From contig JAIOJX010000006.1 in the NCBI GenBank assembly GCA_022376925.1, positions 61,527,394 to 61,591,393 on the forward strand: DNA of 64,000 bases, written 5' to 3'. A model generated the notes under the pieces. It searched no databases. It saw only the letters and a list, made by a program, of their open reading frames with translations, and was not told the origin of the DNA. The translations under genes and the position numbers were made by a program. This DNA comes from Tragulus kanchil (taxonomy: Eukaryota > Chordata > Mammalia > Artiodactyla > Tragulidae). Of the stretch, positions 12,379 through 23,948 are shown one piece after another. Every line of letters begins with the position of its first letter. Position 1 is the stretch's first letter.

Positions 12379-13632
12379 TTCTCAAGGAAAATAGACTTTG
12401 CTACAAACTCAAGCATCTCAACTTTTAACCTCATTTCTGTCCTTTTTTCCCTCGGGCCTAGGGTCATATTACTCTCTTTAATACAGCAAAGATAACATAT
12501 GCCTACAGCAGGTATTGACTTCTGAGGTCACATTTCTTCAGGAGTAAAAGAAAAAAAAAGAAAAAGAAACAGACTATATTCACTAAATTTCATCTAGTTC
12601 AGAGCTAAAATTTATTTTATAGGGTATTTATTATCGAATATAACCTAATTATTTGCTAAGTGTGTAAACCAAGAGATAATTTGAGCAGGTAATGTTTAAT
12701 ATAATGAAATGTTAACAACAAAGGGGATTACCTAATCAAGGAAAAAGAAAGAATGCAGGACTCTAAAGAACATAAAAGTATCTTATACAGGGTCTAGCCC
12801 TCTTCATAAAGGTGAATACTAATTATCTTCAAATTTTAAATGCTTATGTAAAAAAAGGTGAAATCTACTCAGCACTTGAATATATCAAGGATACCTAAAT
12901 CTCTCTGTGAAGCCTTCAGTAATTAAATAAGCCAACATTGATTTTGCTTTGTCTACACTTTCTCATAAACCTGAGAGACCTCCATACCTCAGACACTCAG
13001 AAGAAACTCAATACATATCAGTGTTTTATTTGTTTCCTTCTGAGGATGGAAGTATTCATACATGGAAAGTACTCACAGAGGATGTATGCACAGATGACAA
13101 GTCATTATATTCACTCATTCATTATAGAACTATTCCTTTCTAGCCCTTGCCCTAATGAAACAAATATAACAAGCAACAAAAGAGAGATTACCTGGGATGG
13201 AATAGAGGGATATTTGGATAGTATAATCAGGAAAGACATTTGAATCAAAAATTGAAAGAAGAGAATAAGCCAGTCAAGTGAAGGGCTGATGCAAGAATGT
13301 TTTAGACAGGAGAATCAATGCAAAGGTCATAGAGTAGAAAGGCTAGTGGAGAAAAATAATTTAAAACTTAGATAAAAATATTTAACTTTAAAAATCAAGG
13401 GAATCTTGGTGAGCATAGATATGGTAAATCATTTTATCAGAAATATGTTCAGTATCTTACATTTTGTCACACAATTTAAGACTAAAGTTCTAGGACACAC
13501 ATGCAAATTTTCAGTGGAAGTAAGTTTTGACTTCATATATCAACATTGAATATTCAAACTTTGCTCTTTATAGATACTGATTGTGCTATTGTTACTAAAA
13601 GACTTTTGAGTATTCCAGTTTCAGAGATACTA
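12379..13632. other. Unassigned intergenic sequence
   Basis: No gene recognised. A frame of 101 codons at 12938-13243 has no family resemblance or supporting signal and is treated as chance. Confidence 0.45.
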
Positions 13633-13638
13633 TACATT

Positions 13639-14097
13639 TGTGGGGCCCTGAAGGAAAGAGGGCCTTTGCAAGCATAAGAAAGCTTAAGCACATATTTGCA
13701 GTTTGGTACTAAAAGGATGCCTACAGGAAGAGACAGGGCATGATCTAAGGTCCATTGTCAAAACTTCTGATTGATCCCCCTGGTTTCCGTGCTCTGGGCA
13801 ATGCAGGCTCACCATGAGTTCCTATTGCAGTGTAGATACATGATTGCTCGACCTTTAGCTTGATTGGTGTAACTATAGGAAGTTCCTTGCAAACCCCCCT
13901 TCGTTTGCCTATAAAAACTGTTAGTTTACTCTAATAAACCGGAACTGCTCTGACAGAACCCCTGCCGTGTCTGATTGTCCCTGGCATGCACCAGCGGGCT
14001 GGAGGGGGCACGGCAGCAAGGCCCATCTCTCTCTGAGATCTCCCGGTTCGGCCAGGGGTAATCCCGCTGCCTTCCCTTTCTGTGGAAGGTCCCCGCA
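13639..14097 (+). mobile_element. Solo LTR, plus strand, with 6-bp target duplication
   Basis: A 459-bp LTR starting TGTGGGGCCCTG and ending GGTCCCCGCA. Perfect target-site duplications TACATT flank it at 13633-13638 and 14098-14103. It is a close relative of the minus-strand LTR at 6980-7439, with scattered substitutions. An AATAAA signal occurs near 13932. Different target duplications show that the two were independent insertions. Confidence 0.9.
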
Positions 14098-14103
14098 TAC
14101 ATT

Positions 14104-14912
14104 TATTTAAATTTATTTTGAATTAGATAAATGAATCACCCTTAAGTATGTTAATAACTTGGAAAGAGTTAGCAAACATTTATTGTGATTATAATAATAT
14201 AAGCAAAGGATGTTATGAAGTTTTACTTATCGTCTTTGATTTCAAATGAACGATACTAACAAAAAGTATGAAGACATTTCACTGACCCAATATTTTCCCT
14301 TATTTCATAGTCAACTCCTTGTTTGCTGTAACTCAAAATAAAATTTCTAAAATTTTAGAAACAAATTAAACTGTGTTTGTCATTATTTAACTTGATTTTT
14401 AAAGCCTAATTGCATCACTAAAAAAATCAATTTTTCACTCTGCTCAAGTTAAATTAACTATGCTTGACTGGTTATATTTTCAGAAAAGCAAAACAAACTT
14501 GAAAATTGTTGCTATAGTGATGAGAAAATCTCCTTATTTGTTTTGTCAGAGCTTTCAACATTGTGCTAAAAGTATGGAGTAGAATAATTAGCCTTCATTT
14601 CTTTAACAATTATTGCCAATTTCCTATACAATTCTGTTTCAATATTCAGTACCATAAAAACATCAGTTTAGACAATTAAATTTTAGAAACGGGAAAAGAA
14701 TTGTCAAATAGAATTGAGGCCAAAAGGAACAGGCTTACATTTAATAATAAATTTCTTTGTATTTGGTGCAAATTGCTTTAAGAAGTAACTAAGTTCTTCT
14801 AAATTTATACTACTATTAATAAAGAGAGTAATACTTATTTTATAAAAATTTGCATAGTCTTTCTATGTTTTTAGTTTCAAAACATTACTTTAGCCACACA
14901 AGCATTCTAAAA
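14104..14912. other. Unassigned AT-rich sequence
   Basis: AT-rich, with no coding or RNA signal recognised. Confidence 0.45.
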
Positions 14913-14925
14913 AATGATATCTATT

Positions 14926-15275
14926 TTTTTTACTTGAACTTTCCATCTTTTTTTAAAAAATTTTTATTTATTTAACTTTTTTTGGAGGGTGGGGTGGGGA
15001 CGGAGGGTGATGGGCAGGCCACTTCCACCAGTCTTTCATTTCTCTATTTTCATCCGTCTTTGTTCTTTGGCTCCTGTGGGCCTCCCATCGAGGTGGTCAC
15101 TGTTGTCGCAGAGCACCGGCTCTGGGCACACGTGAGCCAGAGCTCCGGCTCGGCAATTGGACACATCGGTCCAGCCGCTCCGTAGCACGTGGGATCTTCC
15201 CAGGCCAGGGATCGAACCGGCACCTGTTGCACTGCAAGGCGGTGTGTTTACCCACTGGATCACCAGTGGAAGCCC
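14926..15275 (-). mobile_element. tRNA-derived SINE, CHR-like, complete with 13-bp target duplication
   Basis: Minus-strand SINE. The tRNA-like head is at the right end and contains a B-box type GGTTCGATCCC on the minus strand near 15209; the A/T-rich tail is at the left. Perfect 13-bp target duplication AATGATATCTATT at 14913-14925 and 15276-15288. The family recurs at 20792, 42883, 51677 and 52837. The CHR label comes from resemblance and is not certain. Confidence 0.88.
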
Positions 15276-15558
15276 AATGATATCTATTATTTGTATTTAA
15301 CAGAAGTTAATATGAATCAAAAATACAAACATCCAGGTGGGTACTTTATTCCATAACCTTCCATGATTTTAGCATTGCCAAGTAACATTTTATTAACAAG
15401 AACATTCAAAAGTATAAATATAATAGTATAATTTATTTTGAAGATCAAAACTATCTCTCACTTTCTTGTTACTGGTAAAGAAACCAAATTAAAATTTCAA
15501 AAAATTGAATAATTTTCATTCAATTATTTAAAAATACTTAGTGATATGGCAATACAGA

Positions 15559-15624
<66 letters not shown>
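15559..15624. repeat. TA dinucleotide microsatellite
   Basis: Near-continuous alternating TA run, broken by single-base irregularities near 15590 and 15602. Such tracts are unstable and prone to length errors in assemblies. Confidence 0.95.
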
Positions 15625-16091
15625 ATTTCTTCTCTCAGCAATATAATTTCAATTAAAAAAATTACATACCTAATGACAGTAGAGAGGTAAGTGTTGTGAT
15701 GGATGCATGTCTACTTAGTATGGGACAATTAGTCAGAGTGTCCAATTCAGGATTCTGGGACAGACTGGGCATGTTCTTCCTTGACAGACTGATACTGAGG
15801 AACAATGTTGAGTGACTATTATTAGTTAAATATGTAAAGACAAAGAGAAGGAATTCCTAGGATAGTATAGCAAAGCAGCAAAAGCAAATAGGTAATTACA
15901 GGCTTTTTTTCCAGTACTTTACAAGTATTTTAGATGTCTGAAAAGTCACATTGAAGTGGAGGTTTGGCAGTAGAGCCAATAGAAACTATTAAGTTCACGA
16001 CATTAGTTCTAGTGCACCAGGCTCTAGAGTATGAACTTTAGTCTTTTGGTTATGCCTTGAATGTTTATGATTAAATACAGTGTGGTTTGGG

Positions 16092-16385
16092 GCTTCCCAG
16101 GTGACACTAATGTTAAAAAACCTGCCTACCAATACAGGAAACATGAGACATGGGCTCTGCCTATGGCCATACCACCCTGAATACACCTGATCTTGTCTGA
16201 TATCATAAGCTAAGCAGGGTTTGGGCTGGTTAGTACTTGGATGGAAGACATGGGTTCTACCCCCACATCAGGAAGATCCCCTGAAGGAGGGTATGGCAAT
16301 CCGCTCCATTATTCTTACCTGGAGAATTCCATGGACAGAGGAACTTGGCAGGGTACAGTTCATAGAGTCTTAAAGAGCTGGAGAC
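16092..16385 (+). mobile_element. Bov-tA SINE split by a 5S rRNA fragment
   Basis: The left part (16092-16154) is the tRNA-like head and the right part (16250-16385) is the usual Bov-tA body with the CCTGGAGAATTCCATGGACA block near 16319. Between them lies a 5S rRNA segment (16159-16249). The SINE text resumes after the insert with a repeated AGACATGGG. Confidence 0.85.
16159..16249 (+). pseudogene. 5S rRNA pseudogene fragment, nucleotides 1-91
   Basis: Gap-free match, judged by eye, to vertebrate 5S rRNA from its first base (GCCTATGGCC for GTCTACGGCC) through CTAAGCAGGG, GGTTAGTACTTGGATGG and the GAGAC region, about nucleotide 91 of 121. There are roughly a dozen substitutions, mostly C-to-T or G-to-A, as expected for CpG-rich decay. 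The 3' 30 nucleotides are absent and there is no A-tail. It lies inside a Bov-tA SINE between two copies of AGACATGGG (16146-16154 and 16246-16254). It is not a functional 5S gene. Confidence 0.88.
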
Positions 16386-16728
16386 AACACATACCCACAG
16401 TTATAGTTTAGGTATTTGAGTCACATTTTATTTTTAATTGGTTATTTACAGTATTTTTATTTAAAGCATTATAAAATTTAAATTGTAAAGTCCAAGCTCA
16501 TAAATATTAATGATAAAGTTAAATACTTCACCATATCTCCATATTCCACAACCAAATACTAAAGTTGTGTTTTCTCAAAATTTTCTGTACATGTATATCA
16601 CTGAAACTCTGTCTTTGATTTGCATGAATGAATGGGATCATGCTTATTTTTGGTTCCACAACATGTTTTGCCTAAATGTATTGTAGTCACTTTTCTCACT
16701 CTACCTCAAGTTCTTTAAGAGAGGACGT

Positions 16729-17131
16729 ATCATAAAAAGTGAAGCCAGTCAGAAAGAGAAGGACAAATACAATATATTAACACATATATATATGGAATCT
16801 AGTAGGATGGTGATGATGGCACATGCAGTGAAGTGACAGAAAGACAGACATGGCCAGTGGACATATGGACATTGTGGGGAAGGAACAGAGGGTGGGAGGC
16901 ATAAAGGAAGTAGCATGAAGCCTTGTAGTATCATAAGTGAAGAAACTAGCTATAGTCATTGCTCTGTGAGAAAAGGAGTTGCTTCAGGGGTGCTGTATGA
17001 TGGTCTGGAGGGGTGGGATGGGGAGATATACACACGACTAATCTGGGAACATACATATCTGTAAACAACAAAACTCTGTACAGTTAAAAGTAAAATAAAA
17101 GTTAAAAAAAAGACAATAATTAAATAATATT
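16729..17131 (+). mobile_element. 5'-truncated L1 3' end (first copy)
   Basis: Matches the 3' UTR of the full-length L1 at about 28470-28860: CATAAAAAGTGAAG start, GGACATTGTGGGGAAG, CAAAACTCTGTA and an A-rich end. Repeated at about 17827-18228 by D3. Confidence 0.85.
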
Positions 17132-17610
17132 GTCAACTACAAATTGGAAATGTTCATCTACCTCTGCAGAGATTGAACCATGTACTGTTGGGAGTTACTG
17201 ATCTTCAACACTCCTGAGGTTAGTTCAGGGTGGAGTGAGGCACTCTGTGCTCCAGAGAATCTGATGGTACAGGTCTTTAGATAGGTGGATTTTTTTTTTT
17301 TTTTTTTTTTTTTAAGGAACAGATTTTATGATCTCAACCCTTGCATCTCCTCATATCTAGAAAAGTAATAAGTCTCTTCATGGTGCCATCAACCCTTGTG
17401 ACTAACCAAACACTCTTTGCAAAATGACTCTCTATTATTAATGAATTCCTCCTTCATCAAAAACATATATTTTGACCTTTCCCCCACTGCCTCTTTGGAG
17501 CAGTCTTTCAGAGCTATCTGAAGTGCTGCCTCCCAGACTGCTGTCCTAATTATGGCCCAAATAAAACTTAGCTCACAACTTTAAAGTTGTTCATCTTTTT
17601 TAAGTCAACA
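17132..17610 (+). mobile_element. LTR (first copy), plus strand
   Basis: Starts TGTCAACTACAAATTGG and ends TTTTTAAGTCAACA, a TG...CA pair. It has an AATAAA signal near 17560 and a long T-run at 17290-17313. Relatives read on the minus strand at 34889-35376 and 39502-39911 share both ends. The sequence to its right (17611-17710) could be an internal leader, but no primer-binding site was recognised and no target duplication was found. Confidence 0.75.
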
Positions 17611-18228
17611 GTTATGGCAACCAGCATAGCAACCCAGAGCAAACTTCCCTCCTTCGCCTGAACTTCACGAGGAACCAGAGCATTGGTACCAGCAACAACC
17701 TCCTTGTACCTATAATGGATTTGCATGAATGAATGGGATCATTATTTTTGGTTCCACAACATGTTTTGCCTAAATGTATTGTAGTCACTTTTCTCACTCT
17801 ACCTCAAGTTCTTTAAGAGAGGACGTATCATAAAAAGTGAAGCCAGTCAGAAAGAGAAGGACAAATACAATATATTAACACATATATATATGGAATCTAG
17901 TAGGATGGTGATGATGGCACATGCAGTGAAGTGACAGAAAGACAGACATGGCCAGTGGACATATGGACATTGTGGGGAAGGAACAGAGGGTGGGAGGCAT
18001 AAAGGAAGTAGCATGAAGCCTTGTAGTATCATAAGTGAAGAAACTAGCTATAGTCATTGCTCTGTGAGAAAAGGAGTTGCTTCAGGGGTGCTGTATGATG
18101 GTCTGGAGGGGTGGGATGGGGAGATATACACACGACTAATCTGGGAACATACATATCTGTAAACAACAAAACTCTGTACAGTTAAAAGTAAAATAAAAGT
18201 TAAAAAAAAGACAATAATTAAATAATAT

Positions 18229-18706
18229 TGTCAACTACAAATTGGAAATGTTCATCTACCTCTGCAGAGATTGAACCATGTACTGTTGGGAGTTACTGAT
18301 CTTCAACACACCTGAGGTTAGTTCAGGGTGGAGTGAGGCACTCTGTGCTCCAGAGAATCTGATGGTACAGGTCTTTAGATAGGTGGATTTTTTTTTTTTT
18401 TTTTTTTTTAAGGAACAGATTTTATGATCTCAACCCTTGCATCTCCTCATATCTAGAAAAGTAATAAGTCTCTTCATGGTGCCATCAACCCTTGTGACTA
18501 ACCAAACACTCTTTGCAAAATGACTCTCTATTATTAATGAATTCCTCCTTCATCAAAAACATATATTTTGACCTTTCCCCCACTGCCTCTTTGGAGCAGT
18601 CTTTCAGAGCTATCTGAAGTGCTGCCTCCCAGACTGCTGTCCTAATTATGGCCCAAATAAAACTTAGCTCACAACTTTAAAGTTGTTCATCTTTTTTAAG
18701 TCAACA
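18229..18706 (+). mobile_element. LTR (second copy created by D3)
   Basis: Near-identical to 17132-17610 at a period of 1097 bp; the T-run is shorter. It is part of duplication D3 and not an independent insertion. Confidence 0.85.
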
Positions 18707-18806
18707 GTTATGGCAACCAGCATAGCAACCCAGAGCAAACTTCCCTCCTTCGCCTGAACTTCACGAGGAACCAGAGCATTGGTACCAGCAACAACCTCCT
18801 TGTACC

Positions 18807-19300
18807 CATCTGCTTCCTTGCAGAGTGCAGACAAATTTGGGTAAGTACCTTCTCGTTCTGGAATATCCTGTTTTTGGTGAGATTCTGAGTTTTATTTGCC
18901 AGTGTATCAGGTTACATACCTCCTTCCATTAGGAAAGATATGGGAGGAGTGGGGCGGATGAAACATCTGCAGCATACCCTCTCAAAGTCTAGAACACTGA
19001 GTGGAGCTCAGTTGAAAGATACCAGAGAATTCCATACAGTCAAAAAATACTGAGTTTGGGCGATGTCTGAAAGATGCCAGGAGAATTACCCAACCAGTAT
19101 AAAAGTACCATGGAGAGAGCTCAATGGAAAAATCAAGGAATACCTGGGGCTCTGATGAAAGATGCCAAGGTCACTTACTTATGAAGCTCATGCTTGTAAG
19201 TACTTAGTTAATTAGGGAAAATATATTAAGAGATATCGTAACCTAAAATGGCCAAATGGGGGTATTGATATCCAAAATTGATATTTTGGGCACACAATTA
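18807..19300. other. Unassigned sequence after LTR
   Basis: No gene recognised. By position it could be internal sequence of the LTR element to its left, but no retroviral coding similarity was seen. Confidence 0.4.
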
Positions 19301-19865
19301 GAAAAGCTTGGGAGGCGGAGCCAAGGTGGCAGAGAAATGAGGGGAAGATTTCGCCAGCTCCCCGACAGAATCACCAGAACTAACCAAGAAATGAAACACC
19401 ACCAACAAACCAACCGCTAGACGACAGAAGAACTCCTTAGATCCGCGAGAGTAGAAGAGTGAATAGCCAGAACTTTTCCAGAGCTACTGTTCTGAGAACT
19501 CTCTGCCCTTACACCCACGCCGGACCGGACTGACGGAAAGCACACCAGCAAGAGCCCTAAAAGGGGGCCTGAGTGGATCGCTGGGGGAGAGAGGGCAGCG
19601 CTCAGTGCGAAAATTCCAAGAATCTGCCCGGATCACTTGCAGAAATTAAGACACTGCGAAGATAGGATACTGGAGCAGGGCCAGGGTGAACACAACTGGG
19701 AAGTTCCCCGCGGAGTGCTGCCTAGAGACCTGGAGCCGGAAGGGAGTGCCCAGCTCGAAAATCGTGCCACTTGTCTGGGCGAAAATCACGACTTTGCGCC
19801 TGGCACCGGGTAAGCTCAAACACTCCTAGTGGGAGACTTGCTGAACGGAGAGAGGAAGTCGCCCA

Positions 19866-19919
19866 CGGATTGCTGACCAGGGACTGGGCTAACGGATTGC
19901 TGACCAGGGACTGGGCTAA
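19866..19919. repeat. 27-bp direct repeat in L1 5' UTR
   Basis: Two perfect tandem copies (19866-19892 and 19893-19919) of a unit that begins CGGATTGCTGACCAGG. It lies in the GC-rich 5' UTR of the full-length L1. Confidence 0.93.
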
Positions 19920-20791
19920 CGCCAGACAGGGAAGTTTGTGCCTGCCTTTGCGATTTGGACGCATAACTGGCAGTGTGCGCACGCCAGTGGAGGAGGAGCC
20001 CGTGCACCACCATAGCTACAACCGCAGTGGAAGAAGGCGGGAAAAGGGCAGGTATTGGAGGCTACTGGCGGGTGCATGGCAGAGCTGGGGCACCACCCCC
20101 GGCAACAGGGGACTGTGCTCCATGGCCCCCCACCCAACTGACTGGAATCAGCCCGCCACCCCGGCCAGCACCTGAGCTTGCAGCAAAGCCAGTATTTGGC
20201 TGAAAACAAACCGGCTACATCATCAAGACAACACCATCAGAGCAGACTGGCTTCCACCAGACAGATGAGAGGATAAAAACCAGGGACAGTACTTAGCTTT
20301 TTTGTTTGTTTATTTGTTGTGGACGGTTCTTTTTATTTGATTGATTGGTCAGGTTTTTTTTTTTTTTTTGTCTCTTCTTATTAAGTTTTTCTAACCTTTT
20401 TAATATTTAATTTCTTTTTTTTGATTTTTAATTTTTAAATTTTTGTTCACTTTTAATTCTTGAAAAATTCTAATTTTCTTTCTTCTTTGCCACTGCTTCC
20501 TCCCTCTATGTTCTAAATGCAAAACCTCCTATCAACCACTATCCTCTAGATAAATATTTCCTACCTTCCTGTCTCCACTATTCTCTTCCAACTGCAGCAA
20601 ACAATGCAACACATTAATATTGGCTGCATGGCTGCATAACCCTATAAAATTTTTCCAAGATGAATCTATTCCTTCTCATTACGCATACACTCTCCTCCTC
20701 CTCACCCCCAACAAATGTCTTCGTTAAAAATTGCTTTCAATGAAATAGTCCAACTCAGGCCCTTGCCCCAGATCTATTTTTCCAGGAACTT

Positions 20792-21089
20792 TTTTTTTTT
20801 TTTCGGGTTAGGGAGGGAGGGGAGCGGGCGGGTCACTTCTATTGGTCTTTTATTTCTCTATTTTCATCTGTCTTTGTTCTTTGGCCCGTGTGGGCCTCCC
20901 ATCGTGATAGCATCTGTCGTTGCAGAGCACCGGATCTGGGGGCATGAGCCCCAGAGCTCCGGCTCGGTAATAGGACACATCAGTCCAGCTGCTCCATGGC
21001 ACGTTGGATCTTCCCAGGCCAGGGCTCAAACCGGCGCTCCTTGCACTGCAAGGCGGTGTCCTTACCCACTGGACCACAAGGGGAAGCCC
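20792..21089 (-). mobile_element. tRNA-derived SINE, CHR-like, in L1 5' UTR
   Basis: Minus-strand copy of the same family as 14926-15275. Target duplication with one mismatch: TCCAGGAACT at 20782-20791 and TCCAGGCACT at 21090-21099. The tail is a T-run on the plus strand at 20791-20804. It inserted after the L1 had landed. Confidence 0.87.
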
Positions 21090-21613
21090 TCCAGGCACTA
21101 TTTTAATTAATTCAGATCTTAACGGGCAAGTATCATCTTTGATTGCATCATTTGCCAGAAAAATTTCCTATGCTTTGTCTCTGTAAGACTGATAAGATGT
21201 GGTTACTGCTGTGTATGTATGTATATATTATGACTATACTAGAAAACATCTGCATGCTCTTATCACTGTCACCCATCAGGGATACAACTCCTGTTCCTCA
21301 GATTCTAGTATTTGAACTAATATCATGGAACACCATAGCAAACCAGAGATAGAGCCTACAGCCCCTGGTCAATCATCAAACCAAAGATCCTTGGAGTGGA
21401 AGCCCTGATTCGAAGACCGCACACAATCAAGAACATACATCACGAGAGATTATTCATTTTTAAACAAGACCTAACACCACCCAAGACACAAACCACTGAA
21501 CCCTTCTACAAGGACAGAAACCCAAAGGAAGGGAGAATTCAAGCAAGTAGCCTAGTGGGAAAAAGAACTCCATACAGACAGACACACACAAAGAAACAAA
21601 AATTAACCTAATA

Positions 21614-22505
21614 TTGAAACGACAGAGAAACACTGCACAAATGAAGGACCAAGCTAGAGAAACACAGCTTCAAATGACAGAGGAGGAGACAGACAAATTA
21701 TCTGAAAGAGAATTCAGAAAAGCTATACTAATGAGGATGCAAAACACCGAAAACAGAATATTAGAGGAAATTAGTGCACTGATAAGAGATACACAAGAAA
21801 TGAAAAATAAGCAAAGACAGACCACCAACTCAATTGCTGAACTCAAAAATACTGTAGAAGGTCTCAACAGTAGAGTATCAGAGGCAGAGGAACGGATAAG
21901 TGAGCTGGAAGACAGAATGGTGGAAATAAGTGCTGAAAAACAGAACAAAGTCCAAAGAATTAAAAGAATTGAGGATAGCAGCAGAGACCTAGGGAAAATC
22001 TCAAACGCACCAACGTTAGAATTATAGGAGTTCCAGAAGAAGAAGAGAAGACAGGCTATGAAAAAATTCTTGAAGAGGTTATAGCTGAAACCTTCCCCAG
22101 CATGGGAAAGGAAATAGTCAACCAAGTTCAAGAGCACAGAGAGTACCATACAGGATAAACCCCAGAAGAAACACACCAGGGCACATTCTAATTAAAGGAA
22201 CACAGACTAAATATAAAGACAGCTTACTAAAAGCATCTAGGAACAAACAACTAATAGCATACAAAGGAAATCCCATACGTCTAACTGCGGATCTGTCAAC
22301 GGAAACCCTGCAGGCCAGAAGAGAATGGCAAGACACATTTAAATGGCTAAAAGAGAATAGCCTCCAACCAAGAATTCTCTACGCAGCAAGAATCTCATTC
22401 AGAATTGATGGTGAAGTCAAAATCTTCACAGACATACAAAAACTAAAAGAATTCTGTATCACAAAACCAGCCCTACAACAAGTGTTAAAGGGCCTGCTAT
22501 AGTCA
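21614..22505 (+). pseudogene. L1 ORF1 remnant (full-length L1)
   Basis: Opens at ATG 21614 and stays open for 137 codons, including a long charged coiled coil (about residues 55-115) that would trimerise the protein. A frameshift near 22010-22027 then puts the RNA-recognition and C-terminal domains (about 22020-22500) out of frame. Known role of the family: L1 RNA packaging. It precedes ORF2 by the short spacer usual for L1. Confidence 0.85.
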
Positions 22506-23948
22506 ATAAATACAAGAGTAGGAGAAGTCCTACAAATCAAACCCCAAACTTCTAAGAAGAAGACAATAGGAACATTCATATCAATGATTACTTTGAATGT
22601 AAATGGACTAAATGCTCCAACCAAACGACTCAGGCTGGCTGAATGGATCCAGAAACATGACCCATATATATGCTGTTTACAAGAGACCCACTTCAGACCT
22701 AGAGACATTCATAGACTGAAAGTGAGAGGCTGGAAACTGATATTCCATGCAAATGGAAATCTAAAGAAAGCTGGAGGAGCAATCCTCACTTCAGACAAAA
22801 TAGATTTTAAAGTAAAGAAGATTCTAAGAGACAAGGCAGGTCGCTACATCATGATTAAGGGATATATCCAAGAGGAAAACATAACAGTGATGAATATCTA
22901 TGCACCCAACACAGGGGCACCTCAATACATAAGACAGGTACTTTCAGACATAAAAGAGGAAATCGATAATAACACACTAATTGTAGGAGACTTTAACATT
23001 CCTCTCACTCCAATGGACAGATGATCCAAACAGAAAATTAATAAAGAAACACAAGCCTTAAATGCCACACTAGAAAAGATAGACCTCATCGATATCTTTA
23101 GGACGTTCCATCCAAAAGCAGAAGAATGCACTTTATTCTCAAGTGCTCACGGAACATTCTCCAGGATAGACCACATCTTCGGCCACAAAACACACCTTGG
23201 TCAATTCAAGAAAACTGAAATTATATCAACCATCTTCTCGGACCACAATGCAATGAGACTAGAGATCAACTACAGGAAAAAAACTGCTAAAAACTCAAAC
23301 ACATGATGATTAAGCAACACATAGCTAAAAAACCAACTAATCATTGAGGAAATCAAAGGAGAAATTAAACAATTCCTAGAAGAAAATGACAGTGAACATA
23401 TGACTGTGCAAAAGCTATGAGATACCACAAAAGCAATTCTAAGAGGGAAATTTATAGCAATACAATCCCACCTCAAGGAACTAGGAAAATATGAAGCAGA
23501 TGACTTATCTCCGCTTAAAACAATTGGAGAAAGAAGAACAAAAACACCCCAAAGCCAGCAGAAGAAGAGAAATCATAAAGATCGGAGCAGAAATAAATGA
23601 GAAAGAAACAAAAGAAACAATAGTAAAGATAAAGAAAACAAAAAGCTGGTTCTTTGAAAAGGTAAACAAAATTGACAAGCCGCTTGCCAGACTCATATAG
23701 AAAAAGAGAGAGAAGAACAAGATCAACAAAATCAACAACGAAAAAGGAGAGATTACAACAGATCATGCAGAAATCCAACGAAATCTAAGAGACTATTATG
23801 AACAGCTATATGGCAACAAACTGGACAACCTGGAAGAAATGTACAGTTTCTTGGGGAAGATTAATCTCCCAAGACTCAGTCAGGAAGAAACAGAAACTTT
23901 GAACAAGCCAAACACAAGCTCAGAAATCGAATTTGTTATTAAAAATCT

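Larger units (their letters stand above)
16617..18806. repeat. Tandem duplication D3, period about 1098 bp
   Basis: First copy 16617-17710, 7-bp filler 17711-17717, second copy 17718-18806. Copy 2 lacks three bases near its start (ATCATTATT for ATCATGCTTATT). It carries an L1 3' end and an LTR, so both appear twice. Confidence 0.93.

Noticed and set aside
6980..14097. The two related LTRs as ends of one provirus
   Set aside because: They point in opposite directions and have different target duplications, and the sequence between them is L1, not retroviral.
15170..15275. tRNA gene (also at 21000, 43130 and 51930)
   Set aside because: The B-box and tRNA-like heads belong to SINEs with tails and target duplications; no complete cloverleaf gene is supported.
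16159..16249. Functional 5S rRNA gene
   Set aside because: Only nucleotides 1-91 are present, with about a dozen substitutions in the stretch and no terminator; it is embedded in a SINE.
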